This document shows, piece by piece, positions 15,413 through 23,391 of a stretch of DNA of 31,861 nt. The first letter of the stretch is position 1; every line of letters starts with the position of its first letter. The DNA lies in assembly GCA_027057345.1 (NCBI GenBank), contig JALUIX010000055.1, positions 1 to 31,861 on the forward strand. The letters run 5' to 3'. This DNA comes from S144-45 sp015494035. Its GTDB lineage: Bacteria > Pseudomonadota > Gammaproteobacteria > Xanthomonadales > Marinicellaceae. The notes under the pieces are model-generated. The model was not told where the DNA came from and searched no databases. It saw only the letters and a list, made by a program, of their open reading frames with translations. Made by a program: the position numbers and the translations under genes.

Positions 15413-17332
15413 ATGACGAATGAACACGACAGCACCGCACATCTGGAGCCTGAACGCCAGCGGGCCAGCCAGGAAGCCATCGAGGCCAATCGCGTGCGTT
15501 ATGCCATTGGCCACTGGGCAGACGGCTATTTCCGCATCGGCCATGATGGTCACCTGCTGGCCTGCCCCACGGGCGATGAAAAGCCCGGCATGGCCTTGCA
15601 GGACATTGTGCAAGAAGCGCGCCAGCTGGGGCTGAAAGCCCCCTTGCTGGTGCGTTTTCCGGACATCACCCGCCATCGCCGCGATCGCCTGATTGGCGCT
15701 TTTGAACGGAGCATTGCCGATTCCGGCTATGGTGGCAGTTACCGCCTGGTTTACCCCATCAAGGTCAACCAGCACCGACAGGTGGTGCAGGGGCTATTGC
15801 GCGATTCCGACCAGCGCTTCGGGCTGGAGGCCGGCAGCAAACCCGAGTTGATGATTGCCCTGGCCCACGGTCAGGGGAAAACGGTCATCTGCAATGGCTA
15901 CAAGGACCGCAATTTTATTCGCCTGGCCCTGATGGGGCGGCTGCTGGGCATCCACACCGTGATTGTGGTGGAAAAGCCGCGCGACCTGGAACTGGTGCTG
16001 GAAGAAGCCGCCAAGCTGTCGGTGGAGCCAGTGCTTGGCGTTCGCATGCGCCTGTCCACCGTCACCAGCGGGCAATGGCAGAATTCCGGCGGGCACAAGG
16101 CAAAATTCGGGCTGATGCCGGGGCAGTTACTGGATTTTCTGGATCGGCTAAAACGCGAAGGCAAAAGCCACTGGCTGAAACTGTTGCATTTTCACATGGG
16201 CTCCCAGGTGGCCAACCTGGAGGATATTCGCCAGGCGGTGGAAGAAATCACCCGTTATTACGCGGAAATTCATGCCCAGGGATTTGAACCAGATTGCCTC
16301 GATATCGGTGGCGGGCTGGCGGTGGATTACGAAGGGGCGCGCTCCCGCGATGCCTTTTCCATGAATTACGATTTGCAAGAATACGCTCAGGCCGTGGTCA
16401 CGGCAGTGGCTGAACAATGCCGCCTGCAGGGCGTGCCGGAACCGGATTTAATCAGCGAGTCCGGCCGCGCCCTCACCGCTCACCACAGTGTCCTGATCAC
16501 CAACATCAGCGACAGTGAAAACCCCTTGCAAGAACCGCCGCGGCCTGCCACCACGCCGCACGCCCTGTGCCAGGCCGTTGAAACACTGGCTGCCCACAAC
16601 AAATTGCCCGCCAGCGAGCGTTATTTCCAGGCCCGCGCCCTGCATGAAAAAGGCATTCGCGCCTTTGCCGAAGGCAGCATGGACCTGGCCAACCGGGCCT
16701 GGCTGGACTTCCGGGTGTTCTCCCTGTACCAGAGACTGTTGACCGAGTTGCACCCGGATCATGCCGTGGACCGGGAAATCCGCCAGCAGATTGCCGAAGG
16801 ACTGGCGCACAAGTATTTCGCCAATTTTTCGGTGTTCGAATCCATCCCTGATGTGTGGGGCATTGACCAAATTTTCCCCATCATGCCCCTGACACGGCTG
16901 AACGAGGAACCGGAGAATACAGCCATCATTCACGATTTGACCTGTGATTCCGATGGCCGCATCAAACGCTACGTGGCTTTTCCGCATTTGCAAAAATGGT
17001 TGCCGCTGCATGCGCCTGTGGGTGATTACCACATCGGCATTTTCCTTACCGGCGCCTATCAGGAAATTCTCGGCGACATTCACAACCTGTTTGGCGACAC
17101 CCATAGCGTGGTGGTGGAAGCCGTCGATGGTCGCCTGGAACTTGTGGAGACCCGTGCCGGCGACAGCACAGACCAGTTGCTGGACTACGTCGGGTATAAT
17201 GTGGCGTCCATGGAACAGACCCTGAACCGCCTGCTGGCCAACAGCCCGGTCAGCCCCGAACAACAGGAAAACCTGCGCCAGCGCATCCGTTCCGAACTCA
17301 CTGGATACACCTACCTGGACCACACACCATGA
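15413..17332 (+). CDS. speA: Biosynthetic arginine decarboxylase
   Basis: The 639-residue PLP enzyme converts arginine to agmatine, the first step of the agmatine route to putrescine. The length fits SpeA (about 630-660). The PLP lysine is Lys117 in YPIKVNQ. Further on come GLEAGSKPELMIAL, LLHFHMGSQ, LDIGGGLAVDYEG and the C-terminal SESGRAL block, all typical of fold III decarboxylases. The barrel domain is followed by a helical insertion and a C-terminal beta domain (HDLTCDSDGRIKRY). The start ATG 15413 is the only plausible one and follows a palindrome without a Shine-Dalgarno. The stop overlaps the next gene by four bases (ATGA), coupling it to the dehydrogenase and the ubi genes. Confidence 0.96.
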   Translation: MTNEHDSTAHLEPERQRASQEAIEANRVRYAIGHWADGYFRIGHDGHLLACPTGDEKPGMALQDIVQEARQLGLKAPLLVRFPDITRHRRDRLIGAFERSIADSGYGGSYRLVYPIKVNQHRQVVQGLLRDSDQRFGLEAGSKPELMIALAHGQGKTVICNGYKDRNFIRLALMGRLLGIHTVIVVEKPRDLELVLEEAAKLSVEPVLGVRMRLSTVTSGQWQNSGGHKAKFGLMPGQLLDFLDRLKREGKSHWLKLLHFHMGSQVANLEDIRQAVEEITRYYAEIHAQGFEPDCLDIGGGLAVDYEGARSRDAFSMNYDLQEYAQAVVTAVAEQCRLQGVPEPDLISESGRALTAHHSVLITNISDSENPLQEPPRPATTPHALCQAVETLAAHNKLPASERYFQARALHEKGIRAFAEGSMDLANRAWLDFRVFSLYQRLLTELHPDHAVDREIRQQIAEGLAHKYFANFSVFESIPDVWGIDQIFPIMPLTRLNEEPENTAIIHDLTCDSDGRIKRYVAFPHLQKWLPLHAPVGDYHIGIFLTGAYQEILGDIHNLFGDTHSVVVEAVDGRLELVETRAGDSTDQLLDYVGYNVASMEQTLNRLLANSPVSPEQQENLRQRIRSELTGYTYLDHTP

Positions 17333-18294
17333 ACCAGACCACGGACACGACCCGCACCGATACCGCCTCCCCATCGTCTTTTTCGCCCCTATCACGGGTG
17401 GTGGTCTATGGCTTGGGTGCCATGGGCCGCCCCATGGCGCGCAACCTGCATCAACACGGGCTTTTACACGGGGTGAAAAACCGCACCGAAGGCAAAGCAC
17501 AGGCCTTGCGCAAGGAGCTCAGGCTGCCGGAATACGCCGATGACGCGGCGTTGTTTGCCGAGGCCGACTGTGTACTGACCTGCGTGGCCGCCGATGACGA
17601 CCTGAAAGCCGTGGTGGCCGAAATCAAACCCCACCTGAAACCCGGCGCGGTGATCATTGACAGCTCCACGGTCAGCCCGGAAACCGCCCGCGAGCTGGCA
17701 GAGGAGTTACAGCCAGCAGGCATCGGCTTTCTGGACGCGCCCATGTCCGGTGGCGTGGAAGGGGCGCGCAAGGGCGCCTTGAGTTTCATGATAGGCGGCG
17801 ACCGGGAGACCTTCCAACGGGCCCGCGATGTCTTTTCCGCCATGGGCAACCAGATCACCTGGATGGGTAAATCCGGCCAGGGTCAGGCCACCAAAATGGT
17901 CAACCAGGTGATGGTAGCCGGCATCGCCCAGGCCGTGTGCGAAGCGCTGGCCTTTGCCGAAGCCAGCAAACTCAACACCGACAAGCTGATCGAAGTGCTC
18001 ACCGCCGGCGCGGCCAACAACTGGTTTCTGGAAAAACGCGGTCAGACCATGCTGAAAAACGAATTTGGTACCGGCTTCAAGCTGGCCTTGTTGCACAAGG
18101 ACCTCGGCATCTGCCAGTCCACGGTCAAAAAACTGGACGCCGAACTGCCCATCATCGAACAGGGCTTGCGGGAATATGGTGAATTAATGCAGCAAGGCCA
18201 TGGTGACGAAGACATTTCGGCCCTGATCCGGCTTTATCGGCGCATTTTCCACACCGACACCCAGAACGACCAGCCGGAGGACATCAGCGCATGA
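17329..18294 (+). CDS. NAD(P)-dependent beta-hydroxyacid dehydrogenase (3-hydroxyisobutyrate dehydrogenase family)
   Basis: The 321-residue protein has an N-terminal Rossmann domain with VVVYGLGAMGRPMARNL (GLGAMG at 28-33), DSSTVSPETAREL, the substrate-binding DAPMSGGVEGARKGALSFM, and the catalytic lysine region GQATKMVNQ (Lys189). This is the pattern of 3-hydroxyisobutyrate, tartronate semialdehyde and glyoxylate/succinic semialdehyde reductases; the specific substrate cannot be assigned. The first 20 residues are a Thr/Ser-rich extension. It overlaps speA before it and ubiE after it by four bases each, an unusual operon partner for both. Reduction of a semialdehyde from polyamine breakdown would fit speA but is speculation. 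Confidence 0.88.
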   Translation: MNQTTDTTRTDTASPSSFSPLSRVVVYGLGAMGRPMARNLHQHGLLHGVKNRTEGKAQALRKELRLPEYADDAALFAEADCVLTCVAADDDLKAVVAEIKPHLKPGAVIIDSSTVSPETARELAEELQPAGIGFLDAPMSGGVEGARKGALSFMIGGDRETFQRARDVFSAMGNQITWMGKSGQGQATKMVNQVMVAGIAQAVCEALAFAEASKLNTDKLIEVLTAGAANNWFLEKRGQTMLKNEFGTGFKLALLHKDLGICQSTVKKLDAELPIIEQGLREYGELMQQGHGDEDISALIRLYRRIFHTDTQNDQPEDISA

Positions 18295-19073
18295 GCCACA
18301 GCAAACATGCCAACAGCACCACTGAAAGCGAACGGGACCTCACCCACTTCGGCTTCAAAACCGTCAAAAAAGGCGAAAAGCAGCAGCTGGTCAACCAGGT
18401 TTTTACTTCGGTGGCCGACAACTACGACCTCATGAACGACCTCATGTCCATGGGCGTGCATCGCCTGTGGAAACGCCACTTTGCCGCCATCAGTGGCGCC
18501 CAGCCTGGCCATCAGGTGCTGGATCTGGCCGGCGGCACTGGCGACATTGCCCGCCTGCTGATGCCGCGAGTGGCCCCGGATGGCCACGTGATCATTGGTG
18601 ACATCAACGCCGAAATGCTGGCCGTGGGTGAACGCCGCCTGATCGACGAGGGGTTCTTTGGCCAGTTTTCCACCTGTCAGCTGAACGCGGAGTCACTGCC
18701 CTTTGAGGACGACCGCTTTGACCTCATCACCATTGCCTTTGGCCTGCGCAATGTGCCCGACCAGCAACGGGCGTTGAATGAAATGCACCGCTGCCTGAAG
18801 CCCGGCGGGCGAGTCATGATTCTCGAGTTTTCGCACGTGTCCTCGCCCATGTTGGAAAAAATCTACGACTTCTACTCCTTCAAGCTGTTGCCGGAAATCG
18901 GCCAGGCAGTGGCCAAGGACCGCGACAGCTACCAGTACCTGGTGGAATCCATTCGCAAACACCCGGATCAGGAAACCCTCAAGGGCATGCTGGAAAAAGC
19001 CGGCTTCGAACTGTGCCGGGTCACCAACATGACCGGCGGCATTGTGGCCATCCATTCCGGCTACAAAACCTGA
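18291..19073 (+). CDS. ubiE: Ubiquinone/menaquinone biosynthesis C-methyltransferase UbiE
   Basis: The 260-residue SAM-dependent methyltransferase methylates the quinone ring carbon in ubiquinone (and, where made, menaquinone) synthesis. Signatures seen are THFGFKTV and FTSVADNYDLMNDLMSMGVHRLWK at the N-terminus, SAM motif I VLDLAGGTGDIARLL, FDLITIAFGLRNV, and the PGGRVMILEFSH and YDFYSFKLLPEIGQ blocks. The length is normal. It overlaps the preceding dehydrogenase gene by ATGA and is followed after 33 bp by ubiJ. Confidence 0.97.
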   Translation: MSHSKHANSTTESERDLTHFGFKTVKKGEKQQLVNQVFTSVADNYDLMNDLMSMGVHRLWKRHFAAISGAQPGHQVLDLAGGTGDIARLLMPRVAPDGHVIIGDINAEMLAVGERRLIDEGFFGQFSTCQLNAESLPFEDDRFDLITIAFGLRNVPDQQRALNEMHRCLKPGGRVMILEFSHVSSPMLEKIYDFYSFKLLPEIGQAVAKDRDSYQYLVESIRKHPDQETLKGMLEKAGFELCRVTNMTGGIVAIHSGYKT

Positions 19074-19106
19074 CCTTCCGAATCAAACTGCCCAAGGGCA
19101 CCATGT

Positions 19107-19784
19107 ATGACCGAAAACAAGCACACAAGCCAAACCACTCAGGCCGCCGCCAACCCGCTGGAAAAAGCCATCGTGGCGGCGCTCAACCAGGCAGCCGAAA
19201 AAGCCCTGTCGCTGGATCCGAAAGCACGCAAAAACCTGCGCGCCCTGGCCGGAAAAGTGGTGGAAATCCGCCTCAAGCCGCTCAACATCATGCTGTTTGT
19301 GATACCCGATGGCGACGGTCTGCATCTGCAGTCACGCCATGACGGGCCGGTGGACACCGTCATTGAAGGCACGCCCCTGGCCCTGTTTGCCATGGGCGCG
19401 GAAACGCCCGTCACCGGCCTGTCACCGGTTCGCATCGAAGGCGATGCCAGCACCGGGCAGCACCTGGCCAAGTGGCTCAAAAACCTGAAGCCGGATTGGG
19501 AAGAAGCCCTGTGCCAGGTGCTGGGCGACGGCCCCGGCGTGCGGGTGGCCAAAACCCTGCGCGCAGGAAGTGATTTTGTCCGCCGTGCCGCTGAAACCCT
19601 GCTGCGTAGCAGCACCGAATACCTGACCGAAGAAAGCCGCGAAGTGGTGACCATTCACGAGCTGGAACCGTTCTACGACGCCGTGGACGAACTGCGGGCC
19701 GACACCCAGCGCCTGCAACGCCGGCTGCAGCAGTTGCAGCAGCGTCTGGGCGACACCAACACGGACGCGACTGGCAGCGCATGA
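19107..19784 (+). CDS. ubiJ: Ubiquinone biosynthesis accessory factor UbiJ
   Basis: The 225-residue protein lies in the expected place between ubiE and ubiB. An SCP2-like lipid-binding domain covers about residues 20-115 (VVEIRLKPLNIMLFVIPDGDG, TPLALFAMG, VRIEGDAS). The C-terminus (about 188-218) is a helical, probably coiled-coil segment rich in Leu, Gln and Arg. UbiJ helps organise the late, soluble ubiquinone-synthesis complex, with UbiK in E. coli, and binds lipid intermediates. ATG 19107 is preceded by AAGGG; another ATG four bases earlier is out of frame. The stop overlaps the ubiB start (ATGA). Confidence 0.9.
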   Translation: MTENKHTSQTTQAAANPLEKAIVAALNQAAEKALSLDPKARKNLRALAGKVVEIRLKPLNIMLFVIPDGDGLHLQSRHDGPVDTVIEGTPLALFAMGAETPVTGLSPVRIEGDASTGQHLAKWLKNLKPDWEEALCQVLGDGPGVRVAKTLRAGSDFVRRAAETLLRSSTEYLTEESREVVTIHELEPFYDAVDELRADTQRLQRRLQQLQQRLGDTNTDATGSA

Positions 19785-21412
19785 AAAACCTCGCCCGCTT
19801 TGCGCGCATCGCGCACACCCTGGCGGCCTGGCGGGTCATGGACCTGGCACCGGTGCGCAAGGGGCTGAATCCCATTAACGCGCTCAAAATTCTGTCGCCC
19901 ACCGGCGCCAAGGCCAAACGCTGTCAGAGCGCGCCGGAACAGCTGCGGCGGGCGCTGGAAGAATTGGGCCCGATTTTTATCAAGTTCGGCCAGGTGCTGT
20001 CCACTCGGCCCGACATGATTCCGGAAGCCATCACCACCGAACTGGCCCGCCTGCAGGATGACGTGGAACCGTTTCCCTGGTCCCAGGCCCGGGCACTGAT
20101 TGAGGAACAACTGGACGAGCCGCTGGAAAACGTGTTTGCCGAGGTAGACCCAGAACCCCTGGCTTCGGCCTCCATTGCCCAGGTGCACGCGGCCACCCTC
20201 AAGGACGGCCAGGAAGTGGTCATCAAGGTGTTGCGCCCGGGCATTCGCGCCAAAATCCAGCGCGATGTGGAGCTACTGCGGGCCTTGGCGCGCATGGCAC
20301 GCAAATACACCAATCCCGGTGTTCAGGTTGACCCGGAAGAAATTGTGGCCGAATTTGAAAAAACCATTTACGACGAGCTAGACCTGCAACGCGAAGCGGC
20401 CAATGCGTCGCTGCTGCGCAAAAATTTCGACAGCTCGCCAGACTTGTACATTCCGCGCGTGCACTGGGATTACTGCAAGGAGAAGGTGATGGTGATGGAG
20501 CGCATTCACGCCATTCCCATCCGCCAGTTCGCGCAGCTGGATGCTGCTGGCATTGACCGGAAAAAACTGGCTGAAAAAGGTATCAGACTGTTTTACACCC
20601 AGGTTTTCCGGGACAACTTCTTCCACGCCGACATGCACCCGGGAAACATTTTTGTGGACCCGGAAAACCCGGACGATCCCCGCTACATCATTCTCGACTT
20701 TGGCATTTGTGGCTCCCTGCCACGTGAACACAAGCGCTACCTGGCGAATAATTTCGCGGCTTTTTTTGATCAGGACTACCACCGCATTGCGCAGCTGCAC
20801 ATTGAAGCCGGCTGGGTGCCTGCCGACACCCGGCTGGACGAACTGGAATCGGCCATCCGCACCGTGTGCGAACCGTATTTCGCCCGCCCCATCAGCGAGA
20901 TTTCCTTTGGTGAGGTGATGCTCAAGACCTTTCAGATGGCGCGCCGCTTCAACCTGATTGTGCAGCCGGAATTTATTCTGTTGCAGAAAACCCTGCTCAA
21001 TGTGGAGGGACTGGGCCGGCAGCTGTACCCGCAGCTGGATGTGTGGGAAACGTCCAAACCGGTACTGGCTTCCATCATGCGCGATCAATACGGCCTTGAA
21101 GGAGCGCGTAGGCGGCTGAAAGAGCGCTTGCCGGCCTGGCTGGAAAAAGCCACGGAAATGCCTGATCTGCTACACGATTTTCTCAGCAACCAGCGTCAGC
21201 AACAGCACAGCCAGCATCAGCAACAGGCCATCCGCATTCAGGGACAGCGCAAAAGCCGCTTTACCCTCGCCGGTGGCCTGCTGGCAGTGGCCGCCACCGT
21301 GCTGTATGCGCTGGCACCGGATAAACCGCCGCTTTGGTGGGGAATCCCCGCAGCTGTCTGGGTCATGGGGTTGGCCGCCGCCGTGCTGCTGTTTCGTGGA
21401 TTGAAAAAGTAA
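19781..21412 (+). CDS. ubiB: Probable protein kinase-like UbiB (ABC1/ADCK family)
   Basis: The 543-residue protein is an atypical kinase/ATPase needed for ubiquinone synthesis at the inner membrane. Family features are the KxGQ motif in IFIKFGQVLSTRPDMIP (Lys68-Gln71), the Ala-rich loop ASASIAQVHAA in place of a Gly-rich loop, VVIKVLRPG with the ATP-site Lys, FHADMHPGNIFVD, and LDFGICG (the metal-binding DFG equivalent). The C-terminus has a Gln/His-rich linker and two hydrophobic membrane segments (LAGGLLAVAATVLYALA and AAVWVMGLAAAVLLF). The TAA at 21410-21412 abuts the convergent stop at 21413-21415, leaving no intergenic base. Confidence 0.96.
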   Translation: MKNLARFARIAHTLAAWRVMDLAPVRKGLNPINALKILSPTGAKAKRCQSAPEQLRRALEELGPIFIKFGQVLSTRPDMIPEAITTELARLQDDVEPFPWSQARALIEEQLDEPLENVFAEVDPEPLASASIAQVHAATLKDGQEVVIKVLRPGIRAKIQRDVELLRALARMARKYTNPGVQVDPEEIVAEFEKTIYDELDLQREAANASLLRKNFDSSPDLYIPRVHWDYCKEKVMVMERIHAIPIRQFAQLDAAGIDRKKLAEKGIRLFYTQVFRDNFFHADMHPGNIFVDPENPDDPRYIILDFGICGSLPREHKRYLANNFAAFFDQDYHRIAQLHIEAGWVPADTRLDELESAIRTVCEPYFARPISEISFGEVMLKTFQMARRFNLIVQPEFILLQKTLLNVEGLGRQLYPQLDVWETSKPVLASIMRDQYGLEGARRRLKERLPAWLEKATEMPDLLHDFLSNQRQQQHSQHQQQAIRIQGQRKSRFTLAGGLLAVAATVLYALAPDKPPLWWGIPAAVWVMGLAAAVLLFRGLKK

Positions 21413-22066
21413 TTAGTCCTGCAGGCGCAGGTGGTCAGTGGGAATATCCGGCTCCGGGACGGGTTCTGCCGCCACAATCAGCACGCCTTTTTCATCCAGC
21501 TGCAAGGCCGAAACGTCAATGGCAGGGGGTTCTGGCGGCTGTTCGGTCACGATCACCACACCAGGTTCATCGACGCTCAATGACGACAAGTCGAGTTCCG
21601 GCGCAGGCACCGGCTGACGCGGCTCAAGGGCCTCATACTCGGCCAGAACCTGCAGGTTATCCAGGGGAATGTCCGGTTCTGGCACCGCCGGTTTTTGCAC
21701 CAGTGGCCCGGCATCGTCACTGACGGACAAGCCGGATGTGTCAATGTGTACTGGCGGCCGGTAAACTTCCGGTGCCAGCACCACACCCGGCGGCGACAAA
21801 GTAAAACGCTGGCCGGCTTCGGCCTCGGCTTCCACCTTCACCAACGCCACCCGCACGCCAAGTGCTTTCAGACGCTGGCGAAAGAGCGTGGCTTTTTCCC
21901 GGCTCAGGTTTTTCTTCAAAACACGCCGCTTGCCATCAAACAGGGTTTCTGCCTTGGCCTCGGGCAACTTGAAAGCACGGGCAAAATTGGCCACGGCCGA
22001 CTCGCGCTCAAACCCCGGGGCCAACTTGCCCTGAAAAACCACGTTAAACAAGGTTTCCTGACTCAT
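21413..22066 (-). CDS. Unrecognised protein with small N-terminal domain and Pro/Glu-rich repeat tail
   Basis: The 217-residue protein has two parts. Residues about 5-78 form a compact Lys/Arg-rich alpha/beta domain (LFNVVFQGKLAPGFE, ETLFDGKRRVLKKNLSREKA, LKALGVRVALV). It resembles a small domain found at the start of various proteobacterial envelope or regulatory proteins, but I cannot name it with certainty. Residues about 95-217 are acidic and Pro-rich, with two alternating units: IDTSGLSVSDDAG, LDLSSLSVDEPG and IDVSALQLDEKG, interleaved with PEPDIPLDNLQV and PEPDIPTDHLRL. No signal peptide or membrane segment is seen. Its ATG overlaps the stop of the acyltransferase gene upstream by four bases, so they are co-translated. 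The function is unknown. Confidence 0.75.
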   Translation of the reverse strand: MSQETLFNVVFQGKLAPGFERESAVANFARAFKLPEAKAETLFDGKRRVLKKNLSREKATLFRQRLKALGVRVALVKVEAEAEAGQRFTLSPPGVVLAPEVYRPPVHIDTSGLSVSDDAGPLVQKPAVPEPDIPLDNLQVLAEYEALEPRQPVPAPELDLSSLSVDEPGVVIVTEQPPEPPAIDVSALQLDEKGVLIVAAEPVPEPDIPTDHLRLQD

Positions 22067-22953
22067 GTCTGCACTCCTGCCGATGAGCGGCTGAGGGTGT
22101 TATCCTGCTGCTCCCATAAACCGTTGATCCATTGCTGCAATGCCTGGCGGTAGTCCGCATCGGTAATGTAATTGCGGTTTTTCAATTCTTCCGGCACCGG
22201 GATCACGCGAATGGTCACAATGATGCGATCCACTTTACCACACAGGAATTCCATAAAAGTGGGCACCGCCGGGCGGTAGTCGATGGCCACCAGCAGGATG
22301 GCATCAATCCGGTCACCCAGACTGCCTAGGACAAATCCCACGCCCCCGGCCTTAGGCTTGAGCAGGTGCTGGTAGGGCGATTGTTGTTGCTTGTGTTTTT
22401 CCGGCGTGAAGCGCGTGCCTTCCACAAAGTTGATGATGGAAATGGGGAAGTCCTTGAATTTCTCACAGGCTTTTCGCGTGATTTCCAGGTCCTTGCCCTT
22501 TTTCTCCGGGTGTTTCTGCAAATAATCACGGCTGTAGCGACGCATGAAGGGAAAATCCAGCGCCCACCACACGGCACCCAGCACCGGCACCCAGATCAAC
22601 TGCTGTTTGAGGAAGAACTTGAGAAACGGAATTTGCTTGTGAAACACGGTTTGCAACACCGGGATGTCCACCCAGGACTGGTGGTTGCTGATAACCAGAT
22701 ACCACTGGTCAGGACGCACTTTTTCCAGCCCGCGCACCTCGATTTTTTCCCCGTTCAGCACTCGGAACAACCAGGCATTGACCGCCACCCAGTTCTCGGC
22801 AAACCAGACCAGCACGCGGCCAATGACCCGGCGCACGGCCGCACTGGGCACAAGAAACTTGAGAAAAGACACCAACACCAGGGGAATGCCCCAGAACAAG
22901 GTATTAACGGTGAGTAATAACAGCGCCAGCGTGGCTTTCAGGAAACAAATCAT
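22063..22953 (-). CDS. YihG-like lysophospholipid acyltransferase (PlsC/LPLAT superfamily)
   Basis: The 296-residue membrane enzyme starts at the ATG complementary to 22951-22953. An N-terminal hydrophobic segment (LKATLALLLLTVNTLFW) is followed by a second one. The acyltransferase HX4D motif is NHQSWVDI and the second motif is FVEGTRFTPEKHKQQ. The blocks FFLKQQLIWVPVLGAVWWAL and MRRYSRDYLQKHPEKKGKD match E. coli YihG, a lysophosphatidic acid acyltransferase homologue affecting membrane lipid acyl content. The frame is open to 23043, but the extra 30 residues come from MITE copy F. A TAAAAT just before the ATG and the lack of a ribosome-binding site suggest a leaderless message. Confidence 0.9.
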   Translation of the reverse strand: MICFLKATLALLLLTVNTLFWGIPLVLVSFLKFLVPSAAVRRVIGRVLVWFAENWVAVNAWLFRVLNGEKIEVRGLEKVRPDQWYLVISNHQSWVDIPVLQTVFHKQIPFLKFFLKQQLIWVPVLGAVWWALDFPFMRRYSRDYLQKHPEKKGKDLEITRKACEKFKDFPISIINFVEGTRFTPEKHKQQQSPYQHLLKPKAGGVGFVLGSLGDRIDAILLVAIDYRPAVPTFMEFLCGKVDRIIVTIRVIPVPEELKNRNYITDADYRQALQQWINGLWEQQDNTLSRSSAGVQT

Positions 22954-22960
22954 GCAACAG

Positions 22961-22966
22961 ATTTTA
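22961..22966 (-). promoter_or_regulatory. TAAAAT seven bases before the acyltransferase ATG
   Basis: The minus strand reads GTGCTAAAATCTGTTGC directly before ATG. As a -10 hexamer it would place the transcription start at or next to the A of the start codon. The -35 position would fall inside the end of MITE copy F and has no good match. Confidence 0.35.
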
Positions 22967-22978
22967 GCACGGCATCTA

Positions 22979-23140
22979 GGGAGCCTCTGGTTGAATCTGG
23001 CGCGAACAGATTGTTGTGTAAAATTGTTCAGTTCAAGGCGCAAGCCGCACGCAATAGCCAGCTATTGGGAAGGTTTGCAACGCGGAAATGGACGATTTTA
23101 CGCCGCAAGATGCTGTGTCACGATTCAATCAGAGGCTCCC
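22979..23140 (+). repeat. Foldback MITE-like element, copy F
   Basis: A 162-bp copy with left end GGGAGCCTCTGGTTGAATC, right end GATTCAATCAGAGGCTCCC and TA on both sides (22977-22978 and 23141-23142). Its right half is identical to copy G over about 112 bp and shares private changes (CTATTGGG, CGCGGAAA, TGCTGTG). The 438-bp divergent gap 22954-23391 is mostly made of copies F and G. Confidence 0.93.
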
Positions 23141-23142
23141 TA

Positions 23143-23304
23143 GGGAAGCTCTGATTGAATCTGGCGCGAGCAGATTGTCGTGAAAAATTATTCAGTTCAA
23201 GGCGCAAGCCGCACGCAATAGCCAGCTATTGGGAAGGTTTGCAACGCGGAAATGGACGATTTTACGCCGCAAGATGCTGTGTCACGATTCAATCAGAGGC
23301 TCCC
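23143..23304 (+). repeat. Foldback MITE-like element, copy G, tandem with copy F
   Basis: A full-length 162-bp copy starting right after the TA shared with copy F (GGGAAGCTCTGATTGAATC). The right end GAGGCTCCC is followed by TC rather than TA, with a CTAG four bases further. Only the left third differs from copy F. Confidence 0.93.
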
Positions 23305-23328
23305 TCACTAGGGCCAGCGCGTTATGGC

Positions 23329-23357
23329 TTGTGCGTACGGGTCAGAATCATTACACT
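23329..23357 (+). promoter_or_regulatory. Candidate promoter for the TPR/UnbV lipoprotein pair
   Basis: TTGTGC (23329-23334), a 17-bp spacer and TACACT (23352-23357) lie between MITE copy G and the ATG at 23392. This leaves a leader of about 28 nt. The match is moderate and not experimentally supported. Confidence 0.4.
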
Positions 23358-23391
23358 GAAAACTGTCTTCTTTTATTTCTTGGCACGAGCA

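Noticed and set aside
22977..23310. CRISPR-like array from the tandem repeats
   Set aside because: Repeats are 162 bp, palindromic, with no spacers and only two units.
23155..23391. N-terminal extension of the TPR lipoprotein
   Set aside because: This is MITE copy G read as protein; the signal peptide and lipobox follow ATG 23392.
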